Shown here one piece after another: positions 10,216-19,857 of a DNA stretch of 64,000 nt. Numbering within the stretch: the first letter of the stretch is position 1; the number at the start of each line of letters is the position of its first letter. Origin of the DNA: Phyto melanocephala (Eukaryota > Arthropoda > Insecta > Diptera > Rhinophoridae); the NCBI GenBank assembly GCA_941918925.1, contig OW799233.1, forward strand, positions 31,502,421 to 31,566,420, in the 5' to 3' direction. The position numbers and the translations under genes were made by a program. Under the pieces are notes generated by a model. That model was not told the origin of the DNA. It was given only the letters and a program-made list of their open reading frames with translations, and ran no database searches.

Positions 10216-10707
10216 TTACAATGCTTTTTGCTTAAACTATAAAAAGATAATATAATAATTTAAATATAAATGCAAAGGAATTAAAAATATAATGACAAGA
10301 AAATTGCACAGAAAATATAAGTCAAACTAACCAAACTTAAGACCAAGATTGAAATATGTAAATGGATAGAGAATGGAGTATTGAATACTTTAAAATGACA
10401 ATTACTCAATACTAAGTACTGAATACTTTGCCAAAATTTAGCCGTGCATAAAAAACTCTCTTATAGATTTTTTTCTCTATTTCTTACGCCTATGAAAGAC
10501 GAATCAGTGGTCCTATGAACATTGTAGGAGACATATGTGTGAACTTATATGTGTATATATAAGTGCTTTATTGTTTTATAAAAAAAAAACTTCTTTTCTA
10601 CAGCGTTATCCATTTTGAGGTTCCCTACTTTTTTAAAGAAAAAAACACAAAAAATTCAAATTTAATGGGGAATATTTATTATCATTTGAAAGAACATTCT
10701 TTGGCAT

Positions 10708-11393
10708 TTATTTTTTGAAGATTATGTCTATCAAAGGTTGGCCATTGCTATGTCACAGATGGTCCATCCGTCGAGTCCAATTTTTGATGACTCGTTCGAG
10801 CATTTCGGCTGGTAACTTGCGAATGACATGCGTTATGTTTTCCTTCAACGCCTGAATCGAAGCGGGTTTGTCCGCATAAACTTTAGACTTTACTTATCCC
10901 CACAGGAAAAAGTCAAATCGTATGATATCACACGATCTTGGTAGCCAATCGACCGGCCCAAAACGTGAAATAATGCGCTCACCAAAGTGTTCTCTCAATA
11001 AATCCATTGATTGATGCGATGTGTGGGAAGTGGTGCCGTCTTGCTGAAACTAAATGTCGCCGAAATCACGAGCATCAATTTCAGGCATAAAATAGTCGGT
11101 TATTATGGCACGATAACGGCCGCCATTGATGGTTACGTTCGCACCGATGATTCCACCCAAACCACACCAAACCGTTGTTTTTTCTGGATGAAGTGGCAGT
11201 TCTTGAATCTCTTCAGGTTGCTCTTCGTCATAAATGCGGCAACTTTGTTCGTTTACATACCCATTGAGCCAGAAATGGGCCTCATCGCTGACCAAAATGG
11301 CCTGATAAGTTGAAAAACTATTTATATATATATATAGTTTTCGTAATAAAGTTTTCCAATTTGTAAATGTTGTTCAGGCGTAAGTATTTCCAT
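10708..11393 (-). pseudogene. mariner transposase pseudogene (DD41D-like)
   Basis: The frame starts MEILTPEQHLQIGKLYYEN, then jumps to SDEAHFWLNGYVNEQ, so most of the N-terminal DNA-binding domain is deleted. It continues with LHPEKTTVWCGL, FQQDGTTSH, WLPRSCD and KSKVYADKP to IIFKK and a stop. The three catalytic Asp positions are recognisable, and 41 residues separate the second and third, as in the DD41D (rosa-like) mariner group. In-frame stops interrupt it before FQQDG, after FFLWG and after RMDHL, so it is dead. It is related to the copy at 39641-40347 but clearly a different lineage. Confidence 0.85.
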
Positions 11394-11643
11394 TATGAAA
11401 TGCCAAACAATACTAAACAAGAATAACATGACAGCATGACATGACTCACACGTGATCTGTCAAAAAAAGGCTATTGAGAAAAGTATCTACTTGAATCGCC
11501 TATTAGTTATGTTAAAGATTTACTCACACCATTTACAATTAATTAACGAATATTGCTATTTCTTCTTTTTTGATTTTTTTTTAGACATAAGTATTGAGAT
11601 CGAAAAGATCTTTTCTTAACTTTTTTCCGAAGCAATATTTTTA

Positions 11644-11690
11644 TTATACCCTTCACAGATAGTGTAAGTATATAAATAGGTTTTAGTCTA
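11644..11690 (+). mobile_element. HINE 5' terminal fragment
   Basis: TTATACCCTTCACAGATAGTG then AAGTATATAAATAGG and TTTTAGTC follows the HINE 5' end for about 45 bases and then diverges. The rest of the element is absent. It abuts the RING-finger frame and leaves a TATAAATA box about 20 bases before its ATG. Confidence 0.5.
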
Positions 11691-11909
11691 ATGGGAAGCA
11701 AGGTACCGGATACGTCGAGTCACATTTGTAGACTTTGTAGTTTCTATATAATGTCCCATCATGAAATCTTGACGCTATGGAGATGTGGTCATTTTTTTCA
11801 CCTAGCTTGTATTGATGATTACTTTGACAGATTTCGTAATTGTCCGGTATGCGCATACTTAGAGAGACGAGACACGAGCCGGATATTAATGCATGCTACT
11901 GCTACTTGA
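11691..11909 (+). CDS. Small RING-H2 finger protein
   Basis: A 72-residue single-exon frame that is nearly all one RING-H2 finger: C13-x2-C16-x15-C32-x-H34-x2-H37-x2-C40-x10-C51-x2-C54. All eight zinc ligands are present, including the typical RCGHFFHLAC and NCPVC. RING-H2 fingers recruit E2 ubiquitin-conjugating enzymes, so an E3 ligase role is the family expectation; substrate and location are unknown. The frame has no signal peptide or membrane segment and no obvious intron. It begins immediately after a HINE 5' fragment containing a TATAAATA box. It could be a young small gene, a retrocopied RING exon, or a transposon cargo fragment. Intact zinc spacing argues that decay is recent or that selection acts on it. 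Confidence 0.5.
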   Translation: MGSKVPDTSSHICRLCSFYIMSHHEILTLWRCGHFFHLACIDDYFDRFRNCPVCAYLERRDTSRILMHATAT

Positions 11910-12053
11910 ACTCGAAACAAATAAAAACCATACTAAGTTTCCCAAATTTAATGGTTATATGCTACAGAGATAATTTTTTCAATATTCATTTGCGATCTCA
12001 TCAAGTATATATTATTAAAGGTTATTACTAGGGAAATCGATTGAGCATGTAAA

Positions 12054-12367
12054 ACTCCATATATAAAAAAATGATTTCAGTCCAAAAAGTTGTCAAACTC
12101 CATACATAAAAAAGAGAGACAAAATATATTATCTCTCTTCATTACATCATGTGCGTAACCTTGTTTTTATTTCTCTTTGTTTTACTTTTTATACTAAAAA
12201 ACACTATTCACAAAAATAATTTGTATCAACACGACAAGGCGGTGCCAGCCTATTTGATTAAAAAGAGATTTCAGTCCCAAGAATTGTCAAACTCCATATA
12301 TAAAAAAAGTGAGACAAAAATACTCCCTCTCTCTCCCTCTGCGCTATCACCTTATGTGGTTACACCA
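12054..12367 (+). repeat. Repeat H, two direct diverged copies
   Basis: A unit beginning near GATTTCAGTCC, then TTGTCAAACTCCATA, a run of A, GAGACAAAA and CTCTCTC occurs at about 12072-12160 and again at 12264-12367; ACTCCATATATAAAAAA also occurs alone at 12054. A third copy lies on the minus strand at 24325-24432. Function unknown; it behaves as an interspersed repeat. The second copy is the insertion target of the hAT MITE that follows. Confidence 0.65.
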
Positions 12368-12787
12368 CAGGGTTGCAAAATGAGAACATCAAAACTGTGC
12401 CAAGAAGCTCATACAAATGTACTTTTTTGACCCCAATTGTACCAAAAAATTTTATTTTAAAAATTTTTTTAATATTTTTTATTTTAAATAAAAGCCAGAA
12501 AAAACATAAACATAACATAAAATTGTACATAAAAACTCATTTTTGTAATATTAAAATTAACACTTTTACTTGTTTGAAAATAAACAGGTGAATGCAAACA
12601 ATTAATCACATAGAAAATGAGTTGCCATCGTAAATCAATCAAGACGATAAACTAGGGAAATTCTATAAAAAAACATAAATTGAGAAAGTTAGTAAATTGT
12701 ACTAAATGGGTAATTGGTGTACCATTGTACTTTTGAGGTTTAAATTGTACCACAAAAAGTACAATTGTACCAACTTTTGCAACCCTG
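12368..12787. mobile_element. hAT-type MITE with 8-bp duplication
   Basis: Ends are CAGGGTTGCAAAA and TTTTGCAACCCTG, a perfect 13-base TIR of hAT style. TTACACCA flanks both sides (12360-12367 and 12788-12795), the 8-bp target duplication of hAT transposases. The interior has no transposase and is rich in GTACC/GGTAC and poly(A/T). A related unoccupied site in repeat H on the minus strand (24328-24335) has a single TTACACCA. Confidence 0.9.
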
Positions 12788-12795
12788 TTACACCA

Positions 12796-13505
12796 TAGAA
12801 CACGCATTACTTTTTAACTTTTTGTTTTGTTACATACATGTGATTTGCTTAGGTGTTAGTAGCAACGTTGAACGTTTGTACAATATATTTTTATTAAAGT
12901 CGATATTTATAATACAAGCATAAACTCCATAACAGGAAACCGACTTGCCTATTTGTATATTAGATTTTCAAATTCTTGATTACTGGTAGAAGGTGCAGAA
13001 AATTCTTCACAGCCAAACAAATACACTTTTACTTTTTTATATGTGCTTACCTTTGTCTATTTATTCTTGTTGTGCTATTTTTCCTTGAAAATTGTTCTTT
13101 TTTATGCTCTTCTTCTTATGTTTAAGTCAAGTTTCCGCTTGGCTAATTCTAAAATTTGTAAGAATACACTTATAGTGCAAAAAAAAAATTCTTTAAAATC
13201 TTTTCTATTTCATTTTAGTTCGATTTTATTCAACAATAAATGATGAAACAACTACGAATAAATTCTAGTTTAGTTCAGTAGATATTGACAAATTTGTTTC
13301 ATGGCAAATGTTCTTTTATAGCAATTTTGGCTAAATAAAAGATTACACGACCGAAATAAAGAAACATGTTGTAAGAATTTAAATTTTGCTTTATGTTGTT
13401 GTTTTGGTTTTCATTTCATTCCATGAAAGGCGATTTATCTTAGCACTTGTAGCCGGTTTAAGTATGTATCAAGTATTTGATCTAGTTTTAAAAATAACTA
13501 AGTAA
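12796..13505. other. Interval without recognisable genes
   Basis: Repeat H sequence may continue for a few bases after the hAT element (TAGAACACG). Beyond that I see AT-rich DNA with no domain-bearing frame. The short hydrophobic frame at 13043-13243 has no supporting motif. Confidence 0.5.
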
Positions 13506-13533
13506 AGGTGCGGTCAGATTAGGCAAATGTTTG
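13506..13533 (+). repeat. Left TIR of PIF/Harbinger element
   Basis: Begins AGGTGCGGTCAGATTAGG and pairs with 19593-19620. Preceded by the TAA duplication. Confidence 0.9.
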
Positions 13534-13984
13534 TAAAATATTTGGTAAAAACATCAAATATTTTTTTTCCGTAGTCTGACCACAAAATATTTATTAGAAG
13601 CAAACAACAAAACAGCTGACTTTGAGAAAATAAAATTATTTACTAGCAAATAAAAATGTTTCTAATGTGAACATAGTGTGACCACTTACACGCAAATATT
13701 TGATTCGTTTTTGGGCAAATAAATATTTGATCTTACAAAGTTCTTGTAACATCAAACAGCGGCAAATAACAGCTGTAGCATTCGATGTTGTCAAGCGTTT
13801 AAAATAAATAAAAAAGATGTGTGAAAAAATCGCAGAAAACTCGTAAATGATAAAAATTAATAAAAATATTACAATATATATTAAAAAAAACTAAATATAT
13901 AAAAAGTTTAAATTTCATTGAAAAACTGAATAAAATATTAATTTAAAATAGAGGAAAAGTTATTTTAAAACGAAAACACGTAAT

Positions 13985-14490
13985 AGTGTTTTATTCGGCA
14001 GTACTGAATCTTAAAACTAGCGTGCGAGTATATATAACATTTTGCACTATTATTATATCTGACACCATCTTTGGTTTTAAATTTTTACATGTTTAGTTGT
14101 ATTCTACTAGTCAAGCACTTTTATTTGATACTCATATTGATGGGGTTGAAAAAAAAATATTCTCCATTTTGTTTGAGACGCCATCTTGGATTTTAACTTT
14201 TCCATAATTTACTGTATTCTACTGGTCAAGCCCTTTCATTTAATATAAAGGGTTGAAAGGTGTAAAATTTTATACACTAGATTTGACCCATATATAATTT
14301 TATTATACGCCATTAGTAGCGGCCATTATGGATTGTAAATTTTTTATAGTGTATTATGTTTTACTTATTGGAAAAATCGATTTTCGTTTGTAAATTTTAA
14401 CAAAATATTAAAGCATCTGTGTTGGGGCTATAACTTTGCCAACTATTGCCATTTGTCCAAAATTTTCTTTTTTTCTAACTATGTGGCCTT
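13985..14490 (-). mobile_element. HINE-C fragment, degenerate
   Basis: Shows a decayed TATTCGGCAGTACTGAATC hairpin, then C-type phrases: GACGCCATCTTGG, TACTGGTCAAGCCCTTTCA, TAGATTTGACCCATATATAA, GCGGCCATTATGGAT and GGGGCTATAACTTTGCCAA. The 5' terminal part of the element is missing. It lies inside the PIF/Harbinger element, left of its genes. Confidence 0.6.
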
Positions 14491-15016
14491 TGTGACTATT
14501 ACAATTAAAATTATTACAGAATTGAAATAAAATTAATAATGACTTTAATTTTATTTTACATATATACATATGTAATAACAAACATATCTGCATTTATACA
14601 TGTAGTTCACGAAACTATCCTGGGTATCAATTCTCGTTCTATGAAACTATGAAATGAAAAGTTTTTGTGTGTCATATCATATGGTGTCACCATACCCTTT
14701 GCTATACAAACATTTTTTCATTTCACAGTTTCACAGAACGAGAATTGAGCCCCTGTTCTAAATTCTTATATTATTCTGTTCAAGCGATTTTTGTTAAACA
14801 AAGTATTTGGTCACACTTAAATCGAACAAACAGCTGTAGTTATTTTGAAGAACATACAATAAATTGTTAAAAATATTAAAGTTTTGCGTTATTTAATAAA
14901 TAAAGTTATAAACCAGAGCAAGTAAAAAACGTAAGTAAAAGTTTTATTAATTTACTCACAAAAAAATCCAAAATGGTATGTATTTATGTGCATAATTTAT
15001 TTTAATTGTACAGAAA

Positions 15017-15806
15017 ATGGAAAGTGATGGAGATGCTTCGACAATAAAAAGACAAAAAAAATCGAAAGTTGCCATAGAATGGCAGGATGAAGATGTCTGT
15101 AGGCTCATTTCCTTAGTTGAAGTCAACAAATGTTTGTGGGATGCCTCAGAAGACGGGTATCACAACAAAACGTTAAGAGACAGTGCTTGGAGGGATATTG
15201 CCGACCATTTCGATTCTAAGTATGCTACAGCTGACTTAACCACCAAATGGAATAATTTACGTATTCAGTTTCGGAGCTATGCTGCTAGGGTAAAAGTCAA
15301 ATCAGGCCAGGGAGTAGTGGATTTGCCAAAATGGAAATTTTACAAAAACATGAGCTTTGTAGGCCGGGCTGAGGATAATCAAACTCAACAAACCATATCA
15401 AATTTGGTTATTGAAGAAGTGGATAAAAACTGTAAGTGCAAAAGCATGAATACATAAATATACTTATTAATATGTGTGTATACATTTATATTCTTTTTTA
15501 GCATCAGAAAGTTCGTTACATTCAATTGCAGAAATATCAACACAACGGCAAGCTACAATACCCCGTCGACAGAAAATTGCAAATAGTCACACAGTTGCAA
15601 CGCAAATAGCTGAGACTATGAGGGATGCGGTAACAGTCATGAAACAACGAACACAGAATAACACTAGTCCAAATACTTCATTTACAAATTATTTATTAAG
15701 TGAGCTGAACTCGCTTAGTACCGAATCAGCAGAAACTGTGCGTAAAAAAGTTGCATTTTTTTTTTTGCAATGCATAGAAGAGGAGAGGGTCGCTAACCGT
15801 TTTTAG
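15017..15806 (+). CDS. Harbinger MADF-type DNA-binding protein
   Basis: Two coding exons, 15017-15431 and 15502-15806, separated by a 70-base intron (donor GTAAGT, acceptor TTTTTTAG) that keeps the frame and gives about 239 residues. Residues 24-115 form a MADF/Myb-SANT-like domain: EWQDEDVCRLISLVE, LWDAS, AWRDIADHF, TTKWNNLRIQFRSY and LPKWKFYKNMSF. The C-terminus (SFTNYLLSELNSLSTESAE) resembles the region that often follows MADF as a BESS-like protein-contact segment. In PIF/Harbinger elements this second protein binds the transposon ends and helps bring the transposase to the nucleus. An upstream non-coding intron is likely at 14931-15013 (GTAAGT to TTGTACAG). A start four bases after that acceptor is chosen; an alternative ATG at 14973 spliced at ATG/GTATGT would add two residues. 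Confidence 0.85.
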
Positions 15807-16063
15807 GTTTTATTTTTTTTCTAATACCTATATGTATTAAAAAAAATATTTGAACTTTTTTATGTTTTACTTTTTTAATGAAATCTTGTTTTTTGTTTTT
15901 CTATTACATATAAGTATGTATGTATGTACATATGTATTAAAAAAATGATTTGAATAAATTCAAAGATGTTACTTTTTTCTGTTGTTTATTGAAAATACAA
16001 ATTTTTTTGTTTTATTTTGTATTAAAGTTTTAAAAAAAAAATCTTTCACATATTTGTTGGTTA

Positions 16064-17800
16064 AGCTTCGTACACACGGTTGTCAGATCGTACAATATTG
16101 TGTGAAAAATTGGTAGCAAATACCTTACAACCGTGTGAACTGGCAATGTTTGCATAACAATGTTGGCAGAAAAGTCATTGTCATACCATTGATAGACGGC
16201 AACCTGACAACAATATTGTCAGATATATTGCAATCGTCTGAACAACCTTCATCGTTATTGTCAGACGATTAAAACATGTTGTCAGATAATTTTATATTGG
16301 CAGATGTACAAGTTTTGTGCATATGACAATGGCGTCATTGTCATACAAGTTAGTGATGTCAGATGTATAAAATGTTGCTTTTAGTATTGTTGAATAGAAT
16401 GTTGTTTTTAGGAATTTTCTTGTACTTTCTATTATATTTATACATAAAAACAATTAAGAACGTTATATTCGACCATGACTAATCTACTATATATGTCACC
16501 AGCACTCGCTTGAATTATGCAGATATTAACTTTATCATAATTTACAAAGAAAAGTTGATAGCAAAAATATACATACATATGTTTGTAGTATATGCATAAA
16601 TATATATAAACACTATAATCATAGACGTCTATACATACATATACAAACTACATAATCTCGGACTTCTATACGTTCATACATACTTGCATATACGAAATAA
16701 TACATGCTAACTATGCCTTTTCATTTGATACCAATATTGTAGAGAGTAAAATTTTAATTATCAAAATATAATTATATTTATTGATTTATAGCGTAATATA
16801 TTTTACTATTCAAGCCCTTTTATTTAATACCCATATTGAATTACAAATATGTTATTCGCCCTTTTGTATTGGACGCCATCTTAAATAAAGAATTTTTGTT
16901 AAGCCTACTGTATTTTACAGGTCAAGCCCTTTCATTTGATACCACTATTGATGGCGGTAAGTTTTTAATTACAAAAATCATCTTATGTATACAAATTTGT
17001 TCGATATTTTGTCATGGCGTTCATCTTGATTTTTATAGGTTATACATGATATTCTGTATTCTACTTGTCAGTTCCTTTAATTTGATCCCAATATTGCAGG
17101 GGGTAAATTAAATAAATTTTTAATAACTAAAATTCACTCATTATACAAATTTGTTCGCCATTCTGTCATGACGGCCATCTTGAATTTGAACCTTTTTCAT
17201 AATTTTTTTACATAAATTGTATACTAGGAAAAATTTAGGAGATTTTATTAAAAACGTGAGAATTTTAAGTATGTATCTTCATATGGCATCACTGCAAAAC
17301 GCTCTTTCAATGCAACAGCTGTTGTGCAAAAAAAAATTGTTAATTTTCTTGCGTGTTTCTTGTTTCAGTTTAGATTTGTGTCAATAAGTGGAGAACAAAA
17401 TGAAAATAATAAAAATTATTGTAAATATAAAGAGGACGGTACAGAGTATTACATTTTTAAATTTGTGAAAGCTTTTCTAGATCCCCAGACGCTATCGGAA
17501 TCTAAGATTGTAAAAAAAAACATGACCAAAGCAATTTCTGACAACAGATCTGCCAATTTTTTTTATACCGTCATCTGACAACCGTCTAAACTTACAATTT
17601 TTTGTTGGACAACATCGTCAGATAATGTTATTGTCAGAACAACATCTGCCAATGAAATTGTCAGCTTTTCTGACAAAAGTCTTACAACCGTCAGAACTGA
17701 CAATTTACCTTATGGAAGCAATTCTTCATTGCCATTCCATTGTTAGCATATGTTTAGGTGTAGCAATTAAGTAAAATCTGACAACCGTCTGTACAGAGCT
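16064..17800. mobile_element. TTA-flanked element nested in Harbinger
   Basis: Left end AGCTTCGTACACACGGTTG and right end (reverse complement) AGCTCTGTACAGACGGTTG form a TIR of about 25 bases ending GTCAGAT, with TTA on both sides (16061-16063 and 17801-17803). That is a PIF/Harbinger-type duplication. Both ends are packed with TTGTCAGA/TCTGACAA motifs in both orientations. The interior holds HINE-C sequence and an 84-residue open frame at 17324-17578 with no recognisable domain, so the element is non-autonomous. It lies between the two Harbinger genes without disrupting them. Confidence 0.8.
16447..17240 (-). mobile_element. HINE-C fragment, inside the nested element
   Basis: Begins with a decayed TATATTCGACCATGAC, and later gives GTCAAGCCCTTTCATTTGAT, GACGCCATCTTAAA and GACGGCCATCTTGAAT, with an apparent repetition of the CAAGCCCTTT...GGCGG block. 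Terminal 5' sequence is not seen. The repeated block suggests either internal duplication or two overlapping insertions. Confidence 0.5.
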
Positions 17801-17924
17801 TTAGTTGAATAGTTGTTGGGTTTGTTTTTAATAATTTGTTGTACTATTTACATTTTTTTTTTTGAGATTTGGTTATTTCTTGGGTTGTTTGTTTTAATAT
17901 TTTGGTAAATACATGTTTTTTTTT

Positions 17925-19342
17925 CTATATATTTTTATATTGAAAAAGCACTTCGCCTTCCTCTACAAAGTATTGGGAAAATTCTTCTCTAATATTTGAA
18001 GTTTCTTGGCTTACATAGGAACGGTGTAATTGAAGGCTTGGGAAATTTTGTACGGTCTGATCACTGCGCCATTCACCAGGAATTAAAGTTCCGTCAGCTG
18101 TATAACGGTCAATAAGATTTGGGGTAAAGTACACAGAGCTTTTTCGGGTCAACAAATAGTTGTGTAATGCGCAGCACGCAATGGTAACTTGTCGTGTTTT
18201 GGACGGTTCAAGCTTAATTGGGCTACGCATTACTCGAAAACGTGCCGACATTATCCCAAAAGCGTTTTCGATTACTCGCCTGGCTCGTGACAATCTATAG
18301 TTAAAAATTCTTTGTATGGCGTTAAGGTTGCGCGCACTAAAAGGTTTTAAAATGTTTGGTGTTAATGCAAAGGCATCGTCAGCAACTAAAACATATGGAA
18401 CGGGTAAAGTTCTCAGTGGTAGTGGTTTTGGCGAAGGTAAATGGAGTTTGTTGCTTGTAAGAGCTTCATTAAAAGAGGTTTTGCGAAAAATTCCACCATC
18501 AGATATCCGGCCATTGGATCCCACATCGATGTATAAAAACTTATATGTGGCATCGGCAACAGCCATAAGAACAATGCTGTGTGTTCCTACAAAACATTGC
18601 AATACATAAAATGCACTAAAATAAAGTTGGTAATAATAATAACCTTTGTAGTTGTAATAAATACTTCCGGAATGGGGTGGAGCAGTCATAACAACATGTT
18701 TTCCATCTAACGAACCGATGCAATTCGGAAAATTCCACAATTTTAAAAATGACTCCGAAATGGCTACCCATTCCTCTTCCGTTGATGGTATCTAAAGTAA
18801 AATATCGAAATATTAAGAGAAAAAAATTATAATTAGCTCTACCTTCAAATAGTCCGGCTGTAGAACTGAATAAATTGCCTCGCATGTTTCAGGAATAATT
18901 CCTGAAATGGTATTGTGGGGGATACGAAACACATACTGTAGGGATCTAAAACTTTCGCCAGTCGCCAAGTACCGAAGTGTAACCATCAAACGTTCGGAAG
19001 GTGAAATTTGCTCACGAAGTCTTGTAGTTTGTTTTGTTATTTGCGGTTCCACTAATTTCAGCTAAAAAGAGTTTGGGACAATATTTTGTTTTTATAATTG
19101 ACCTTATTAATACTTACCAAATGGTCAAAATCGGTAGAACTCATCCGTAAAAAGTTTTTGTACAATTCTGGAGTTTCTGCTTTTAACTCTAATAATAATT
19201 TCGCACAACACCCTTCGTCCCTTCGACGTCGAACCCAGTCCCGTACCCACTGCCTTTCACTTTTTTCCTTAATTTCATCTTCTAAAATAAGAGTTGATGC
19301 TGCCCCACAGCTTAATAAAAAAAAATCCTCAAATTCTTCCAT
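17925..19342 (-). CDS. PIF/Harbinger DDE transposase
   Basis: Three exons on the minus strand, 19342-19118, 19061-18843 and 18791-17925, joined by introns of 56 and 51 bases (GTAAGT to TTTTTAG; GTAGAG to CTTTAG). A third, in-frame intron of 57 bases is likely within exon three, since family proteins run NYKG straight into HSIVL whereas here YYYYQLYFSAFY intervenes. The product is about 417 residues. The N-terminus has a WVRDWVRRRR basic run and SSTDFDHL, then a helix-turn-helix-like region (LRYLATGESFRSLQ). The nuclease motifs are CIGSLDGKHV (first Asp), LYIDVGSNGRISDGGIF (second Asp) and RRVIENAFGIMSARFRVM (Glu). It would cut the TIRs and integrate at TWA sites together with the MADF protein. 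Nothing visible inactivates it. Confidence 0.9.
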
Positions 19343-19592
19343 CTGAATTTTAATGTAAGTATTTGGGTAAAATATTATGTTTTTAGTGTTTTGTCAAATA
19401 CTTTTCTTAATTAACTATTTGCTCATGTGTGACCACAGAGCAAACATGTTTTACCGTATATCTATTTGGCGCTGTTTAACGCGTGTTTGAACAAACAAAA
19501 ATGAGCAAATAAATGTGCTTAGTGTGACCACAAAACAAAATCTGTGTTGTTTTAAACAAATTTAGAGCAAACAGCAGCAAATAAATTTGAAG

Positions 19593-19620
19593 CAAACATT
19601 TGCCCAATCTGACCGTACCT
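19593..19620 (-). repeat. Right TIR of PIF/Harbinger element
   Basis: Reverse complement AGGTACGGTCAGATTGGG, matching the left TIR at 26 of 28 positions. Followed by the TAA duplication. Confidence 0.9.
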
Positions 19621-19857
19621 TAAGGTTATTGAGAGGCTACCTTTATAAAAGAAATAAGTAATGTATTTGATTTTGAAATGCATTTTATAATTTAACGATA
19701 TTAAACAAAAAAAAAAGAAATACCTTTAAACTCCTATAAATTAAGACAATTCTCCGATACATGTAAGAAGTTATGTGATATATTGTAGAAAGCAACGTTT
19801 TATAAAAGCATTCGTTAAAGAATGCTTTACAAAAAAGAAAATGTTGTAAGAATCATA

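Larger units (their letters stand above)
13506..19620. mobile_element. PIF/Harbinger transposon, apparently autonomous
   Basis: A 6.1-kb element bounded by 28-base TIRs that differ at two positions and flanked by the three-base duplication TAA (13503-13505 and 19621-19623). It encodes the two proteins typical of the superfamily, a MADF-type DNA-binding protein on the plus strand and a DDE nuclease on the minus strand, pointing toward each other. Subterminal regions at both ends repeat AGTGTGACCAC-like and GCAAATA motifs, plausible transposase binding sites. Younger or hitchhiking DNA sits inside: a HINE-C fragment near the left end and a second TTA-flanked element at 16064-17800. No stop codon or frameshift breaks either gene in the spliced models. 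Confidence 0.9.

Noticed and set aside
11011..11313. 100-residue plus-strand frame
   Set aside because: Antisense of the mariner transposase pseudogene.
12559..12576. AACACTTTTACTTGTTTG, like a HINE 3' tail
   Set aside because: No hairpin or GAAGGGTATA upstream, and it lies inside the hAT MITE, so probably chance.
17324..17578. 84-residue frame in the nested TTA element
   Set aside because: A TTTCTTGTTTCAG acceptor-like sequence lies inside it, but I see no recognisable domain. Not called as a gene.
18316..18609. 97-residue plus-strand frame, also 19098-19346
   Set aside because: Antisense shadows of the Harbinger transposase exons.
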